The notes under the pieces: generated by a model
The model's database searches: none
The model's input: only the letters and a program-made list of their open reading frames with translations
What the model was told of the DNA's origin: nothing
In this document: positions 19,216 to 27,260 of the stretch, one piece after another
How positions within the stretch are numbered: the stretch's first letter is position 1
Layout: each line of letters starts with the position of its first letter
NCBI RefSeq assembly: GCF_022179465.1
Contig: NZ_BPQV01000018.1
Coordinates: forward strand, 1 to 62,241
Reading direction: 5' to 3'
Source: Methylobacterium organophilum
GTDB taxonomy: Bacteria > Pseudomonadota > Alphaproteobacteria > Rhizobiales > Beijerinckiaceae
DNA: 62,241 nucleotides
Position numbers and translations under genes: made by a program

Positions 19216-20565
19216 ATGACGACCATGCACCGTCCGAATGCGCAGGTGCGGCGCCTCCTCGCGCCGCTGGCAGGCCTCTTCCTCGCCGTCGCGCTCGCGA
19301 TCTTCGGCGCGGCGAGCCCGGCGCGGGCGCAATTGCAGTTGCGCATCGGCGGCGGCGCCTTCCAGCCGATGCCGATCGCCGTCACGGATTTCGCCGGCGA
19401 CCCGAGCCTCGGCTCCCTGGTCTCCAGCGTGGTGACGAACAACCTGCGCCGCTCGGGCTATTTCACGCCGCTGGAGAAGGCCCGCTTCCCCGAGAACCCG
19501 AATTTCGACGCCGCACCGAATTTCGAGCGCTGGCGTGAGGCCGGCGTGCAGGGCCTCGTCACCGGCCGGGTCGGCCGCGACGGCGGCGGGCGGCTCAAGG
19601 TCGAGTTCCGCCTCTGGGACGTGACCTCCGGCCAGCAGATCACCGGCCAGCAATACGGCACCGACACCGCCAATGCCCGGCGCACCGGCCACCTGATCTC
19701 CGACGCGGTCTACACCAAGATCACCGGCCTCGGCCCCTGGTTCGACAGCCGCGTCGCCTTCGTCGACGAATCCGGCCCCAAGGAGAACCGCCGCAAGCGC
19801 CTGATGGTGATGGACCAGGACGGCGCCAACGTGCGCGCGCTCACGAGCGGCGACACCGCCATCGTCGCCCCGCGCTACTCCCCGGCCGGCCAGGACATCG
19901 CCTTCATGGCCCAGGCCACCGGCCACCAGCCGCGGGTCCAGATGATCGACCTCGAGACCGGCAGCCGCCAGGTCGTCGGCAATTTCAACTCGATGAGCGC
20001 GAGCCCGCGCTTCTCGCCGGATGGCCGCCGCCTCGTGCTCAGCGTGCAGCAGGGCGGCAATGCCGACATCGTCACCGTCGACCTCGCCTCGAAGGCGCAG
20101 ACCCCGATCACCCAGGGGCTCGCGATCGACACCTCGCCCGCCTACTCGCCGGACGGCAGCCAGATCGTGTTCGAATCCGACCGCGGCGGCTCGCAGCAGA
20201 TCTACGTGATGAACGCGGACGGCTCGAACGCCCGGCGCATCTCCTTCGGCGAGGGCTCGGCCTCCCAGCCGGCCTGGTCGCCGCGGGGCGACCTGATCGC
20301 CTTCACCCGCCAGCGCAAGGGCGGCTTCGCCATCTGCGTGATGAAGCCGGACGGCTCGGGCGAGCGCGTGCTCACCGAGGGCTTCCACAACGAGAGTCCG
20401 ACCTTCGCGCCGAACGGCCAGTACGTGATGTTCTTCCGCGATCCCGGCGGCCAGGGCGGCGGCAAGCTCTACATGGTCGACATCACCGGTCGTGTGGAGC
20501 AGCCGATCCCGACCCCCTCCTATGCCTCCGATCCGACCTGGTCGCCCCTGCTGGGCGGCCGCTGA
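19216..20565 (+). CDS. tolB: Tol-Pal system periplasmic beta-propeller protein TolB
   Basis: About 449 residues. A signal peptide (cleavage near residue 38 after ARA) is followed by the N-terminal TolB domain (FQPMPIAVTDF, FTPLEKARF) and a WD40-like propeller with repeated motifs such as APRYSPAGQDIAF, SPRFSPDGRRLV and SPAYSPDGSQIVF. TolB binds Pal and TolA in the periplasm. The start at 19216 was taken over an upstream in-frame codon (19177) because it gives a clean signal peptide. The usual next gene, pal, is not present; an unrelated small gene follows 276 bases later. Confidence 0.95.
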   Translation: MTTMHRPNAQVRRLLAPLAGLFLAVALAIFGAASPARAQLQLRIGGGAFQPMPIAVTDFAGDPSLGSLVSSVVTNNLRRSGYFTPLEKARFPENPNFDAAPNFERWREAGVQGLVTGRVGRDGGGRLKVEFRLWDVTSGQQITGQQYGTDTANARRTGHLISDAVYTKITGLGPWFDSRVAFVDESGPKENRRKRLMVMDQDGANVRALTSGDTAIVAPRYSPAGQDIAFMAQATGHQPRVQMIDLETGSRQVVGNFNSMSASPRFSPDGRRLVLSVQQGGNADIVTVDLASKAQTPITQGLAIDTSPAYSPDGSQIVFESDRGGSQQIYVMNADGSNARRISFGEGSASQPAWSPRGDLIAFTRQRKGGFAICVMKPDGSGERVLTEGFHNESPTFAPNGQYVMFFRDPGGQGGGKLYMVDITGRVEQPIPTPSYASDPTWSPLLGGR

Positions 20566-20840
20566 GGCCGGGCGGCAGGCACAGGTGAGCCTTACATTGG
20601 AAAAAGAAGTATTTGCCTGAGAGGTTTTGCCAAACTCTCCCTGTCCGCCGAAGCCATCGAGAGGATTTTTAAGACACGTTTGCCGTCATATTTTGTTCCT
20701 CCGCAGAACGCGCCGTGGAGAAAAGTTGACTGTCGTGCAATCTTGTTGACACGGCGAGCGCAGAACCGCGATGCGTCGGGACGTATCCTGATGCATCGCG
20801 GATCTGCCTACGCCGTCGCCAGGAATAGGTTCACGGCAGG

Positions 20841-21071
20841 ATGCCCCGGTTTTTTTTCGACATCGAAGACGGAGTCTTCGTCCGCGACGAGGAAGGACTC
20901 GAGCTCGATGGGCAGGACGCCATCCGGCGTGAAGCTGCCAAGGCCATCACCGCGATCGCCAGCGACGCCGCTCAGGGCGGCGCGTTCCCGACATTGGTGC
21001 TGACGGTGCGCGATATGGCGGACCAGACGGTGCTGCGGGTGCGCCTGGTCTGCTCGATCGAGGATCTGTGA
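20841..21071 (+). CDS. DUF6894 family small protein
   Basis: A 76-residue protein that begins MPRFFFDIEDG, followed by a conserved acidic, helical middle (DGQDAIRREAAKAI) and a C-terminal strand VLRVRLVCSI. This matches the DUF6894 family, short proteins that are numerous in Methylobacterium and relatives. The function is unknown. The upstream 276 bases are AT-richer than average and include an imperfect inverted repeat (20619-20639) and TTGACA at 20744, so the gene probably has its own promoter. Confidence 0.75.
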   Translation: MPRFFFDIEDGVFVRDEEGLELDGQDAIRREAAKAITAIASDAAQGGAFPTLVLTVRDMADQTVLRVRLVCSIEDL

Positions 21072-21300
21072 TCTCCGGTTTCCCGAATCCGATCCCCGGC
21101 CCTCCGGAGCGCGCCGGCCCGACGGCGCGGCGCCTCCGACCAGCCTGGCTGTAAAGCCCTTTTCACACCGCCTCACGACCGCGCGGCACGCCAGTCCTCG
21201 GTGTCTCCGCGAAACGGAGCCGATTCTGGAACTCCGAGCCGCGCCCTCTCGTAAAACCCCCTGCGACCCCTGGCTTCGCATCGCGGGAGAGACGGCGCGG

Positions 21301-21888
21301 ATGAAGGAAGACGGCCTCGGCGAATCACTGGAAGCCCTACGCACCACGCTCCAGGCCTCGGGGGTGGTCGGGACATGGGAATGGTCCGTCCCGGACAATC
21401 ACGTGCTGCTCGATCGGAACGCGGCCGAGCTCCTGGCCGGCGACCCGGGCCTGGCGCAGCAGGCCCTCACGGTGGATCGCGCCAAGGCCCTCGTGCATCC
21501 CGCGGATCGGGTGGTGCTGTTCCAGAAGATGCGGGAGGTCGGCCGCGACGGCGGGCCGATCGTGGTGGAGCACCGCGTCGTCGGCGCCGATGGGGGCATC
21601 CGCCGGATCCTCAGCCGGGGCCATATCGCTCCGGAGCCCGGCGGCGGCTCCATGCGCGGCCGCGGGATCCTCATCGATGTCACGGAGTGCCGCACCTCGC
21701 TGAAAGCGATTGCCCCGGTGAGCGGCGAGGCCGCGGATCCGCTGCACCGGATCATCGACCATTGCCTGGCCGCCCGCGGACTTCTGGACGGGGCGACGCG
21801 CTCCCACATCCGGCTGCTGCTCGACATGGCCCTCCTAGAATGCGGCCAGGAGCTGGCCCGGCGGGGCGGGCTTTTCGAGAGCCATTGA
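21301..21888 (+). CDS. PAS domain protein
   Basis: A 195-residue soluble protein. A single PAS/PAC-like domain spans about residues 10-130 (VVGTWEWSVPDNHVLLDRN, VHPADRVVLFQKM, EHRVVGADGGIRRILSRG, GRGILIDVTE). A helical C-terminal tail of about 60 residues has no kinase, GGDEF or DNA-binding motif. It may be a stand-alone sensor that works with a partner; the LOV kinase gene converges on it with only 29 bases between stops, but the opposite strand argues against an operon. The partner is unknown. Confidence 0.75.
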   Translation: MKEDGLGESLEALRTTLQASGVVGTWEWSVPDNHVLLDRNAAELLAGDPGLAQQALTVDRAKALVHPADRVVLFQKMREVGRDGGPIVVEHRVVGADGGIRRILSRGHIAPEPGGGSMRGRGILIDVTECRTSLKAIAPVSGEAADPLHRIIDHCLAARGLLDGATRSHIRLLLDMALLECGQELARRGGLFESH

Positions 21889-21917
21889 GAAACGCCGCCG
21901 GGCCGCGCCCGGCCGGC

Positions 21918-23525
21918 TCACGTGACCCCGGTCGGGCCATCGAGGACGCGGCGGACGCGCCGGACGAGATCCATGCGGCGATAGGGCTTGTTGATCAGCT
22001 CGAACTCACTGCCGCCGGCATCGGTCCGCTCCAGGGACGCCTCCGCATAGCCCGTCGTCAGCAGGACCTTGATGCGGGGATGCCGCTCGCGGGCGGCGCG
22101 GGCCAGCATCACCCCGTTCATGCCGCCGGGCATGATCAGGTCGGAGAACAGCAGGTCGACGCGCCGGTCGCCCTCCAGAACCGCGATCGCCTCGCGGGCA
22201 TTCCTGGCCATCAGGATCGCGTAGCCGAAATCCTCCAGGATCATCCGCGCCGTCTCGGCCACCTCGCCGCGGTCGTCCACGATCAGGATCGTTTCCGTGC
22301 CGCTGCGGTCGCTCGCCCGTGGCCCGGGCTGCTGGTCCGGCTGCACCTCGCTGTCGGTCGCCGGGAAGAGCAGCCGCACGCGGGTGCCGCGCCCCACCTC
22401 GGAGCTGATGCGCACCGCGCCGCCCGATTGCTTGGCGAAGCCGTAGACGGTGGCGAGGCCGAGGCCCGTGCCCTTGCCCTCCTCCTTGGTGGTGAAGAAC
22501 GGCTCCATCACCCGGGCGAGCACCTCCGGCGGCATGCCGGTGCCGGTATCGGTGACGCAGATCACCGCGTAGCGGCCGGGATTGATCGTCTGGAACAGAT
22601 CCTCCTCGCTGTGCTCCACGACGAGGTTCTGGGTGGCGATGGTGACGACGCCGCCATGGGGCATGGCGTCCCGGGCATTGATCAGGACGTTGAGCAGGGC
22701 GACCTCGGCCTGGGTCGGGTCGAGGCGGATGTTCCACAGATCCGCGGCGAGGTCGCGCTGCAGCTCGACATCGTCGCCGAGCGTGCGGCCGGCGAGCTCG
22801 CTCATGCTCTCGACGAGGGCGTTGAGGTTGATCGCCCGGCCCTCCAGCCGCTGCTTGCGCGAGAAGGCGAGGAGCTGGTGCGTCAGCTTCGAGGCCCGGT
22901 CCGTCGCGCCGCGGATCGCGTCGGCGGCGCGGGCGAGACGGCCGACATCGTAGCGCTCGCTCCCGGCCAGCGCCGTCAGGATGTCGGCATAGCCGCCGAT
23001 CACCTGGAGCAGGTTGTTGAAGTCGTGGGCGATGCCCCCGGTGAGCTGGCCCAGGGACTCCATCTTCTGCGCCTGGTGCAGGGCATCCTCGGCGTCGCGG
23101 CGGCGGGACACGTCGAGCTGGGAGCCGAAGAAGTAAACGAGGTTGCCGTCCTTGTCGTAGACGGGGCTGACGAACAGGGCGTTCCAGAAGCTGGTGCCGT
23201 CCTTGCGGTAGTTCAGGATCTCGGTCGCGATCTCCTTGCGCGCCTGGATCGCGCGGCGGATCTCCGCGAGCGTGGTCTGGTCCGTCTCCGGCCCCTGCAG
23301 GAACCGGCAATTGCGCCCGACCAGTTCCTCGACCGCGTAGCCGGTCATGCGCAGGAAGGCGTTGTTGGCGAAGATGATCGGGTTGTCCGGCTGGTACGGA
23401 TCGGTGACGATCATCGGCATCCGCGTCGTCTCGACGGCGGCGAAGAAGATGTCGGCGTGCGTGTCCTTCAGCGGTTTGGGGCCGGTTCCGGTGACGGTGG
23501 GAATCCTGGTCGGGGGCTCTGACAT
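21918..23525 (-). CDS. LOV-domain hybrid histidine kinase (blue-light receptor)
   Basis: A 535-residue cytosolic photosensor kinase. The N-terminal LOV domain carries the flavin-adduct Cys C73 in the diagnostic [13 protein letters not shown] motif, plus [10 protein letters not shown] and the flavin-contacting [11 protein letters not shown]. It is followed by a HisKA with H167 ([12 protein letters not shown]), a HATPase ([30 protein letters not shown]) and a C-terminal receiver ([26 protein letters not shown]). LOV-HK-REC proteins bind FMN and change kinase activity in blue light. This architecture is known in alphaproteobacteria and plants' bacterial associates, and in leaf-surface bacteria it can tune stress or adhesion. 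The start at 23525 was taken at the first ATG before the LOV domain. Confidence 0.9.
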   Translation of the reverse strand: MSEPPTRIPTVTGTGPKPLKDTHADIFFAAVETTRMPMIVTDPYQPDNPIIFANNAFLRMTGYAVEELVGRNCRFLQGPETDQTTLAEIRRAIQARKEIATEILNYRKDGTSFWNALFVSPVYDKDGNLVYFFGSQLDVSRRRDAEDALHQAQKMESLGQLTGGIAHDFNNLLQVIGGYADILTALAGSERYDVGRLARAADAIRGATDRASKLTHQLLAFSRKQRLEGRAINLNALVESMSELAGRTLGDDVELQRDLAADLWNIRLDPTQAEVALLNVLINARDAMPHGGVVTIATQNLVVEHSEEDLFQTINPGRYAVICVTDTGTGMPPEVLARVMEPFFTTKEEGKGTGLGLATVYGFAKQSGGAVRISSEVGRGTRVRLLFPATDSEVQPDQQPGPRASDRSGTETILIVDDRGEVAETARMILEDFGYAILMARNAREAIAVLEGDRRVDLLFSDLIMPGGMNGVMLARAARERHPRIKVLLTTGYAEASLERTDAGGSEFELINKPYRRMDLVRRVRRVLDGPTGVT

Positions 23526-24063
23526 GCGGTGCGATCGCGGCCTTCGGGACGGCCGCGCAGCGGACCGCGCCGAGCCCGTTCCCCGGCCGGGACGACGCTC
23601 AGAGGAACGCAGGCGAGCCTCGGGGACAAGTCGGCACCCTCCGGGAAACCGGACCGTGCCGCCGGCCTCGGCCGGCGCAGGCCCGCAAAGGCCTGCTGCT
23701 CCCAATCCGCCGAAGGCGGAACGGTTCCTCCGCCGACCGGCCATCCACAGCTACGGAACCATCCTGGCCGGCCAGACCAATTTTCTTCAAGCCTGTCTTT
23801 AAAAGACTTCGCGAGCGGAAAATTCGATTTATGGTAGGGCTCCAAGACGGTCGACGCTCGGGCCTTCCCTGTGAGCGACGCTGAGCTTTGAGTCATGAAT
23901 TCATTGTCCAAGCGTCACCGTCACGCCCGCTTTGTCACAGGCAGAGGCGGACTCGGGATTGCGGGCCGAGGCCCGGTCGGCGACCACGACTTCCGACGCT
24001 CAGGCGAAACGTGCATCGTGCACGGCCTGTGACGAGCGGAGGCGGGTGGAGGAAAACGCAGCC
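23526..24063. other. 538-base divergent intergenic region rich in inverted repeats
   Basis: It separates the divergent LOV kinase and CoA-transferase genes. No convincing gene was found: the overlapping open frames lack homology-like features and have poor codon bias. Three perfect hairpins follow one another at 23661-23676 (GCCGGCC/GGCCGGC), 23678-23695 (CAGGCC/GGCCTG) and 23707-23719 (CCGCC/GGCGG). From about 23770 to 23900 the sequence is AT-richer and probably holds promoters for both flanks. Confidence 0.5.
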
Positions 24064-26046
24064 ATGAAGAAGAACAAGGTCATCACGGCCGACGAGGCGA
24101 TCGCGCTCATCCGCGAGAACGACGTCGTCACGACGACGGGCTTCGTCCAGAGCTGCATCCCGGAGGCTTTGCACGCCGCCCTGGAGAAGCGCTTCGTCGA
24201 GACCGGCAGCCCCCGGGGCCTGACTCTCATCATGACCGCCGGCGCGGGCGACAGCAAAGGCCTCGGCACCGGCCGCCTCCACCATGACGGGCTGCTCTCC
24301 CGGGTCATCGCCGCCAATTTCGGGCGCATGCCCAAGGTCGCCCAGGCCGCGCAGAACAACCAGATCCGCGGCTACAACCTGCCCCAGGGCGTCATCTCCC
24401 AGCTCTACCGCGCCTGCGCCGCCGGCCAGCCGGGCCTGTTCTCGAAGGTCGGGCTCAAGACCTATGTCGACCCGCGCCACGGCGGGGCCAAGGTCAACGA
24501 GGTGACGAAAGAGGACATCGTCAAGCTCGTCGAGGTCGATGGCGAGGAATGGCTGTTCTACACCGCCACCAAGATCGACGTGGCCTTCATCCGTGCCACC
24601 TCCGCCGACCCGTCGGGCAACCTGTCCTTCGAGAAGGAGGCGCTGACGCTGGACTGCCTCGCCCAGGCCATGGCCGCCCGCAACAACGGCGGCATCGTCA
24701 TCGCCCAGGTCGAGCGCATCGTCGACGACGGCTACCTGCTGCCCAAGGACGTGCGCGTCCCCGGCATCCTCGTCGACTGCGTGGTCGTCGCCGAGCCCGA
24801 GATGCACCGGATGAATTACGGCGTGATGTACGACGCCGCCCTCGCCGGGGAGATCCGGGTGCCGGTCACCGGCATCAAGCGGATGGCGCTCAACGAGCGC
24901 AAGATCATCGCCCGCCGCGCCGCCTTCGAGCTGCCACCGAACGGCGTGGTCAATCTCGGCGTCGGCGCGCCGGAGGGCATCTCCTCCGTCGCCAACGAGG
25001 AGAAGATCACCCCCTACATCACCCTGACCACGGAAGCCGGGGCGGTCGGCGGGGTGCTGGCCTCGGGGTCGAGCTTCGGCGCGGCGACGAATGCCGACTG
25101 CATCATCGACCAGAACCAGATGTTCGACTTCTACGACGGCGGCGGCCTCGACATGACCTGCCTCGGCATGGCCGAGTGCGACGAGGCCGGCAACGTCAAC
25201 ACCTCGAAGTTCGGTGGCAAGCTGAACGGCTGCGGCGGCTTCATCAACATCTCGCAGAACGCCCGCACGGTGGTCTTCGCCGGCACCTTCACCGCGGGCG
25301 GCCTGGAGATCGCCGTCCAGGACGGGCAGGTGAAGATCGTCACCGAGGGCAAGGCGCGCAAGTTCGTCACCCAGGTGCAGCAGAACACCTTCTCGGGGCC
25401 CTACGCCGTCGAGCGCTCGCAGCCGGTGATCTACGTGACCGAGCGCTGCGTCTTCCAGCTCACCCGGGAGGGGCTGGAGCTGATCGAGGTGGCGCCGGGC
25501 ATCGACATCGAGCGCGACATCCTCGCCCATATGGACTTCAAGCCGATCGTGCGGAACCCGGTGCCGATGGATGCGCGCATCTTCCGCGACGAGCCGATGG
25601 ATCTGATCTCCGACCTGCTCAACCTCGATCTGAAGTCCCGCGTCAGCTACGACGGCGAGCGCAACATCCTCTTCATCAACCTGGAAGGCTGGTATTGCCG
25701 GGTGAAGAGCGACATGGACGAGCTGCGCATGACCATCGTCGAGGCCTGCCGCAAGGCCGGCCAGCGGGTCAACGCCGTGATCAACCACGACGGCTTCCGG
25801 CTCAACGAGAACCTCTACGACGATTATGCCGGGATGGTTCAGTATCTCCAGGCGAACTACTACGCGACGACCACCCGCTACGCGACCAGCGCCTTCCTCC
25901 GCCTGAAGATGGAGGAGGCCCTGACCAACCGCGGCGTCGCTCCCCACGTCTTCGAGCGCAAGGAGGAGGCCCAGGCCTTCCTCGGCACCAACGAGGACAA
26001 GAAGGCCCGCAAGATGATCTCCCCGGCGGTGGCCTCGGCGGCCTGA
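24064..26046 (+). CDS. Family I acyl-CoA:carboxylate CoA-transferase with C-terminal extension
   Basis: A 660-residue protein. Residues 1 to about 520 contain both halves (alpha and beta) of a family I CoA-transferase of the YdiF/acetate CoA-transferase type. The N-terminal start is KVITADEAIALIRENDVV, with TSADPSGNLSFEKEA in the middle. The catalytic Glu is E324 in TEAGAVGG, where the covalent glutamyl-CoA intermediate forms. Such enzymes move CoA between short-chain acyl-CoAs and acetate. The last 120-130 residues (from about MDLISDLLNLDLKSRV) are beyond the usual 520-530 length and resemble no catalytic domain I recognise. GGAGG precedes the ATG, and a strong terminator follows. Its exact substrate is unknown. 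Confidence 0.85.
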   Translation: MKKNKVITADEAIALIRENDVVTTTGFVQSCIPEALHAALEKRFVETGSPRGLTLIMTAGAGDSKGLGTGRLHHDGLLSRVIAANFGRMPKVAQAAQNNQIRGYNLPQGVISQLYRACAAGQPGLFSKVGLKTYVDPRHGGAKVNEVTKEDIVKLVEVDGEEWLFYTATKIDVAFIRATSADPSGNLSFEKEALTLDCLAQAMAARNNGGIVIAQVERIVDDGYLLPKDVRVPGILVDCVVVAEPEMHRMNYGVMYDAALAGEIRVPVTGIKRMALNERKIIARRAAFELPPNGVVNLGVGAPEGISSVANEEKITPYITLTTEAGAVGGVLASGSSFGAATNADCIIDQNQMFDFYDGGGLDMTCLGMAECDEAGNVNTSKFGGKLNGCGGFINISQNARTVVFAGTFTAGGLEIAVQDGQVKIVTEGKARKFVTQVQQNTFSGPYAVERSQPVIYVTERCVFQLTREGLELIEVAPGIDIERDILAHMDFKPIVRNPVPMDARIFRDEPMDLISDLLNLDLKSRVSYDGERNILFINLEGWYCRVKSDMDELRMTIVEACRKAGQRVNAVINHDGFRLNENLYDDYAGMVQYLQANYYATTTRYATSAFLRLKMEEALTNRGVAPHVFERKEEAQAFLGTNEDKKARKMISPAVASAA

Positions 26047-26072
26047 GAACGCCGGGTCTCGTTGCCGACCGG

Positions 26073-26108
26073 AAGAGCCCTCGCCCCTCGCAGGCGGGGG
26101 CTCTTTCC
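26073..26108 (+). terminator. Rho-independent terminator after the CoA-transferase gene
   Basis: AAGAGCCC (26073-26080) pairs with GGGCTCTT (26098-26105), extended by CGCC/GGCG, with a 7-base loop and a short T tail. It lies 27 bases after the stop. Confidence 0.8.
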
Positions 26109-26160
26109 GTTCCGGAGCGGGGCAGGGGAGGGCGCACCGGAGGACTCGCATGTCTTGCGC

Positions 26161-26203
26161 GCACTCCAACTATCCCCCAATCTTGGGGGTGAGTTGGAGT
26201 GCG
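26161..26203 (+). promoter_or_regulatory. Long inverted repeat overlapping the antitoxin ribosome binding site
   Basis: The left arm (26161-26179, GCACTCCAACT then ATCCCCCA) is the reverse complement of the right arm (26185-26203, TGGGGGTG then AGTTGGAGTGC) except for two positions; the centre is about 5 bases. The right arm ends 2 bases before the ATG of the DUF433 gene and contains its GGAG. This is the expected place for the autoregulatory operator of a toxin-antitoxin operon, and as RNA it would hide the ribosome binding site in a hairpin. No binding evidence exists. Confidence 0.65.
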
Positions 26204-26205
26204 GC

Positions 26206-26814
26206 ATGCCTGAGACCTGGACCATCGCCCAAGCCGCCCTGATCGTCGAGAAGCCGGTGGCCGTGCTTCAAAAAGTCGTCGAGCGGGCACCCGTCAGGCC
26301 GAAGATGGTCGAGCGCGGCGGCCGGCGCATCCGTGCCTTCGATCTGCACGATCTGGTGTTCCTGCAGGCGCTGGACACCCTGAAGCGTGACCTCACGCCC
26401 CTCAAGCAGGCCGAGATCTACGAGGCTCTGGCCCACCTGCCTCCCGAGAGCCCCCTGCGCGACGTGGAGGCGGGCGATCTCCGCTACGATTTCGGCCCTT
26501 ATCTCCGCTCGATCCGCTCCAGGATTGACGAGACGGACCGGCTTCTCGCGCTGATCGACGCGAGCGGGCGGGAACCGGTCGTCAAGGGCACCTCCATCGA
26601 GGCCTACCGCATTGCGGCTCTCTTCGACGGCATGTCCCTCGGCGAGATCCTGCGCGACTATCCCTCGCTCACGGAGGAACAGGCGCGCGCCGCCAAGGCC
26701 TACGCGGACAGCCATCCCAAGCCGGGGCGCCCCTATCCGACCGTCACCGCCAAGAAGGCGCTACGGGATGCGCGAACCGACGACGACGAGGCCTTCCTGC
26801 CATCCCGCGGATGA
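26206..26814 (+). CDS. DUF433 domain protein, probable antitoxin
   Basis: A 202-residue protein. The N-terminal part (about 1-60) is a MerR-like helix-turn-helix (TWTIAQAALIVEKPVAVL, RRIRAFDLHDLVFLQ). The C-terminal part (about 130-190) is a DUF433 domain (EPVVKGTSIEAYRIAALFDGMSLGEILRDYPSLT). DUF433 proteins are commonly paired with PIN toxins as antitoxins. Its stop overlaps the start of the PIN gene (ATGA, 26811-26814), and a long inverted repeat covers its ribosome binding site, fitting an autoregulated antitoxin-first operon. The antitoxin role is inferred from context and family. Confidence 0.8.
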   Translation: MPETWTIAQAALIVEKPVAVLQKVVERAPVRPKMVERGGRRIRAFDLHDLVFLQALDTLKRDLTPLKQAEIYEALAHLPPESPLRDVEAGDLRYDFGPYLRSIRSRIDETDRLLALIDASGREPVVKGTSIEAYRIAALFDGMSLGEILRDYPSLTEEQARAAKAYADSHPKPGRPYPTVTAKKALRDARTDDDEAFLPSRG

Positions 26815-27260
26815 TCCGCTATCTCCTCGACACGGACGTCGTCAGCCAAGCCGGCAAAGCGTCGCCGAACGTCGCCGTGACGGCTTGGCTCGATTCGGTG
26901 GACGACCACGCCCTCGCCATCAGCGTCGTCACCCTACGCGAGCGCTGGGAGGGCGCCGAAAAAGCCCGGCGGGCGGGAGCCCCCCAGGCCGCCGCCATCG
27001 CAGCCGACGTGGAGCGCATGGCCGCGGCTTTTCGCGGGCGGATCCTCCCGGTCGATGAGCGCGTCGCCCGCTATTGGGCGGCGCTCCTGGTGCCGGACCA
27101 GTCGCGGGCCGACGACAAGTGTCAGGTCGCCATCGCTTCCGTCTTCGGCCTGACGCTGGTCTCGCTCAATTGGCGGCACGTGCAGGGTCTGGGCGTGCCC
27201 GTTCTCAACCCCGGCCGAAGGCCCCCAAGCTCTATCCCGCGTGACCGCTTCCTCTCTTAG
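26811..27260 (+). CDS. PIN domain (VapC-like) toxin
   Basis: A 149-residue PIN-fold ribonuclease. The acidic active site is visible as D7 (YLLDTDVVS), E43 (TLRERWEGAEK), and the later Asp residues in PVDERVARY and ADDKCQVAIA. VapC toxins cleave tRNA or rRNA and stop growth until neutralised by the partner protein. The start overlaps the DUF433 stop by 4 bases. Its own stop overlaps the convergent siaA stop by 3 bases (TTAG, 27257-27260). The C-terminal tail of about 20 residues after RHVQGLGVPV is not part of the PIN core. Confidence 0.85.
   Translation: MIRYLLDTDVVSQAGKASPNVAVTAWLDSVDDHALAISVVTLRERWEGAEKARRAGAPQAAAIAADVERMAAAFRGRILPVDERVARYWAALLVPDQSRADDKCQVAIASVFGLTLVSLNWRHVQGLGVPVLNPGRRPPSSIPRDRFLS

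Noticed and set aside
17851-20388. Minus-strand 845-codon frame opposite tolA and tolB, with long Leu/Gly/Arg repeats
   Set aside because: The repeats mirror the Ala/Lys/Glu repeats of TolA; the sense strand is clearly coding and the frame has no recognisable domain.
23599-23790. Minus-strand 63-codon frame in the divergent gap
   Set aside because: It is made of the hairpin sequences, has no good start and no conserved pattern.
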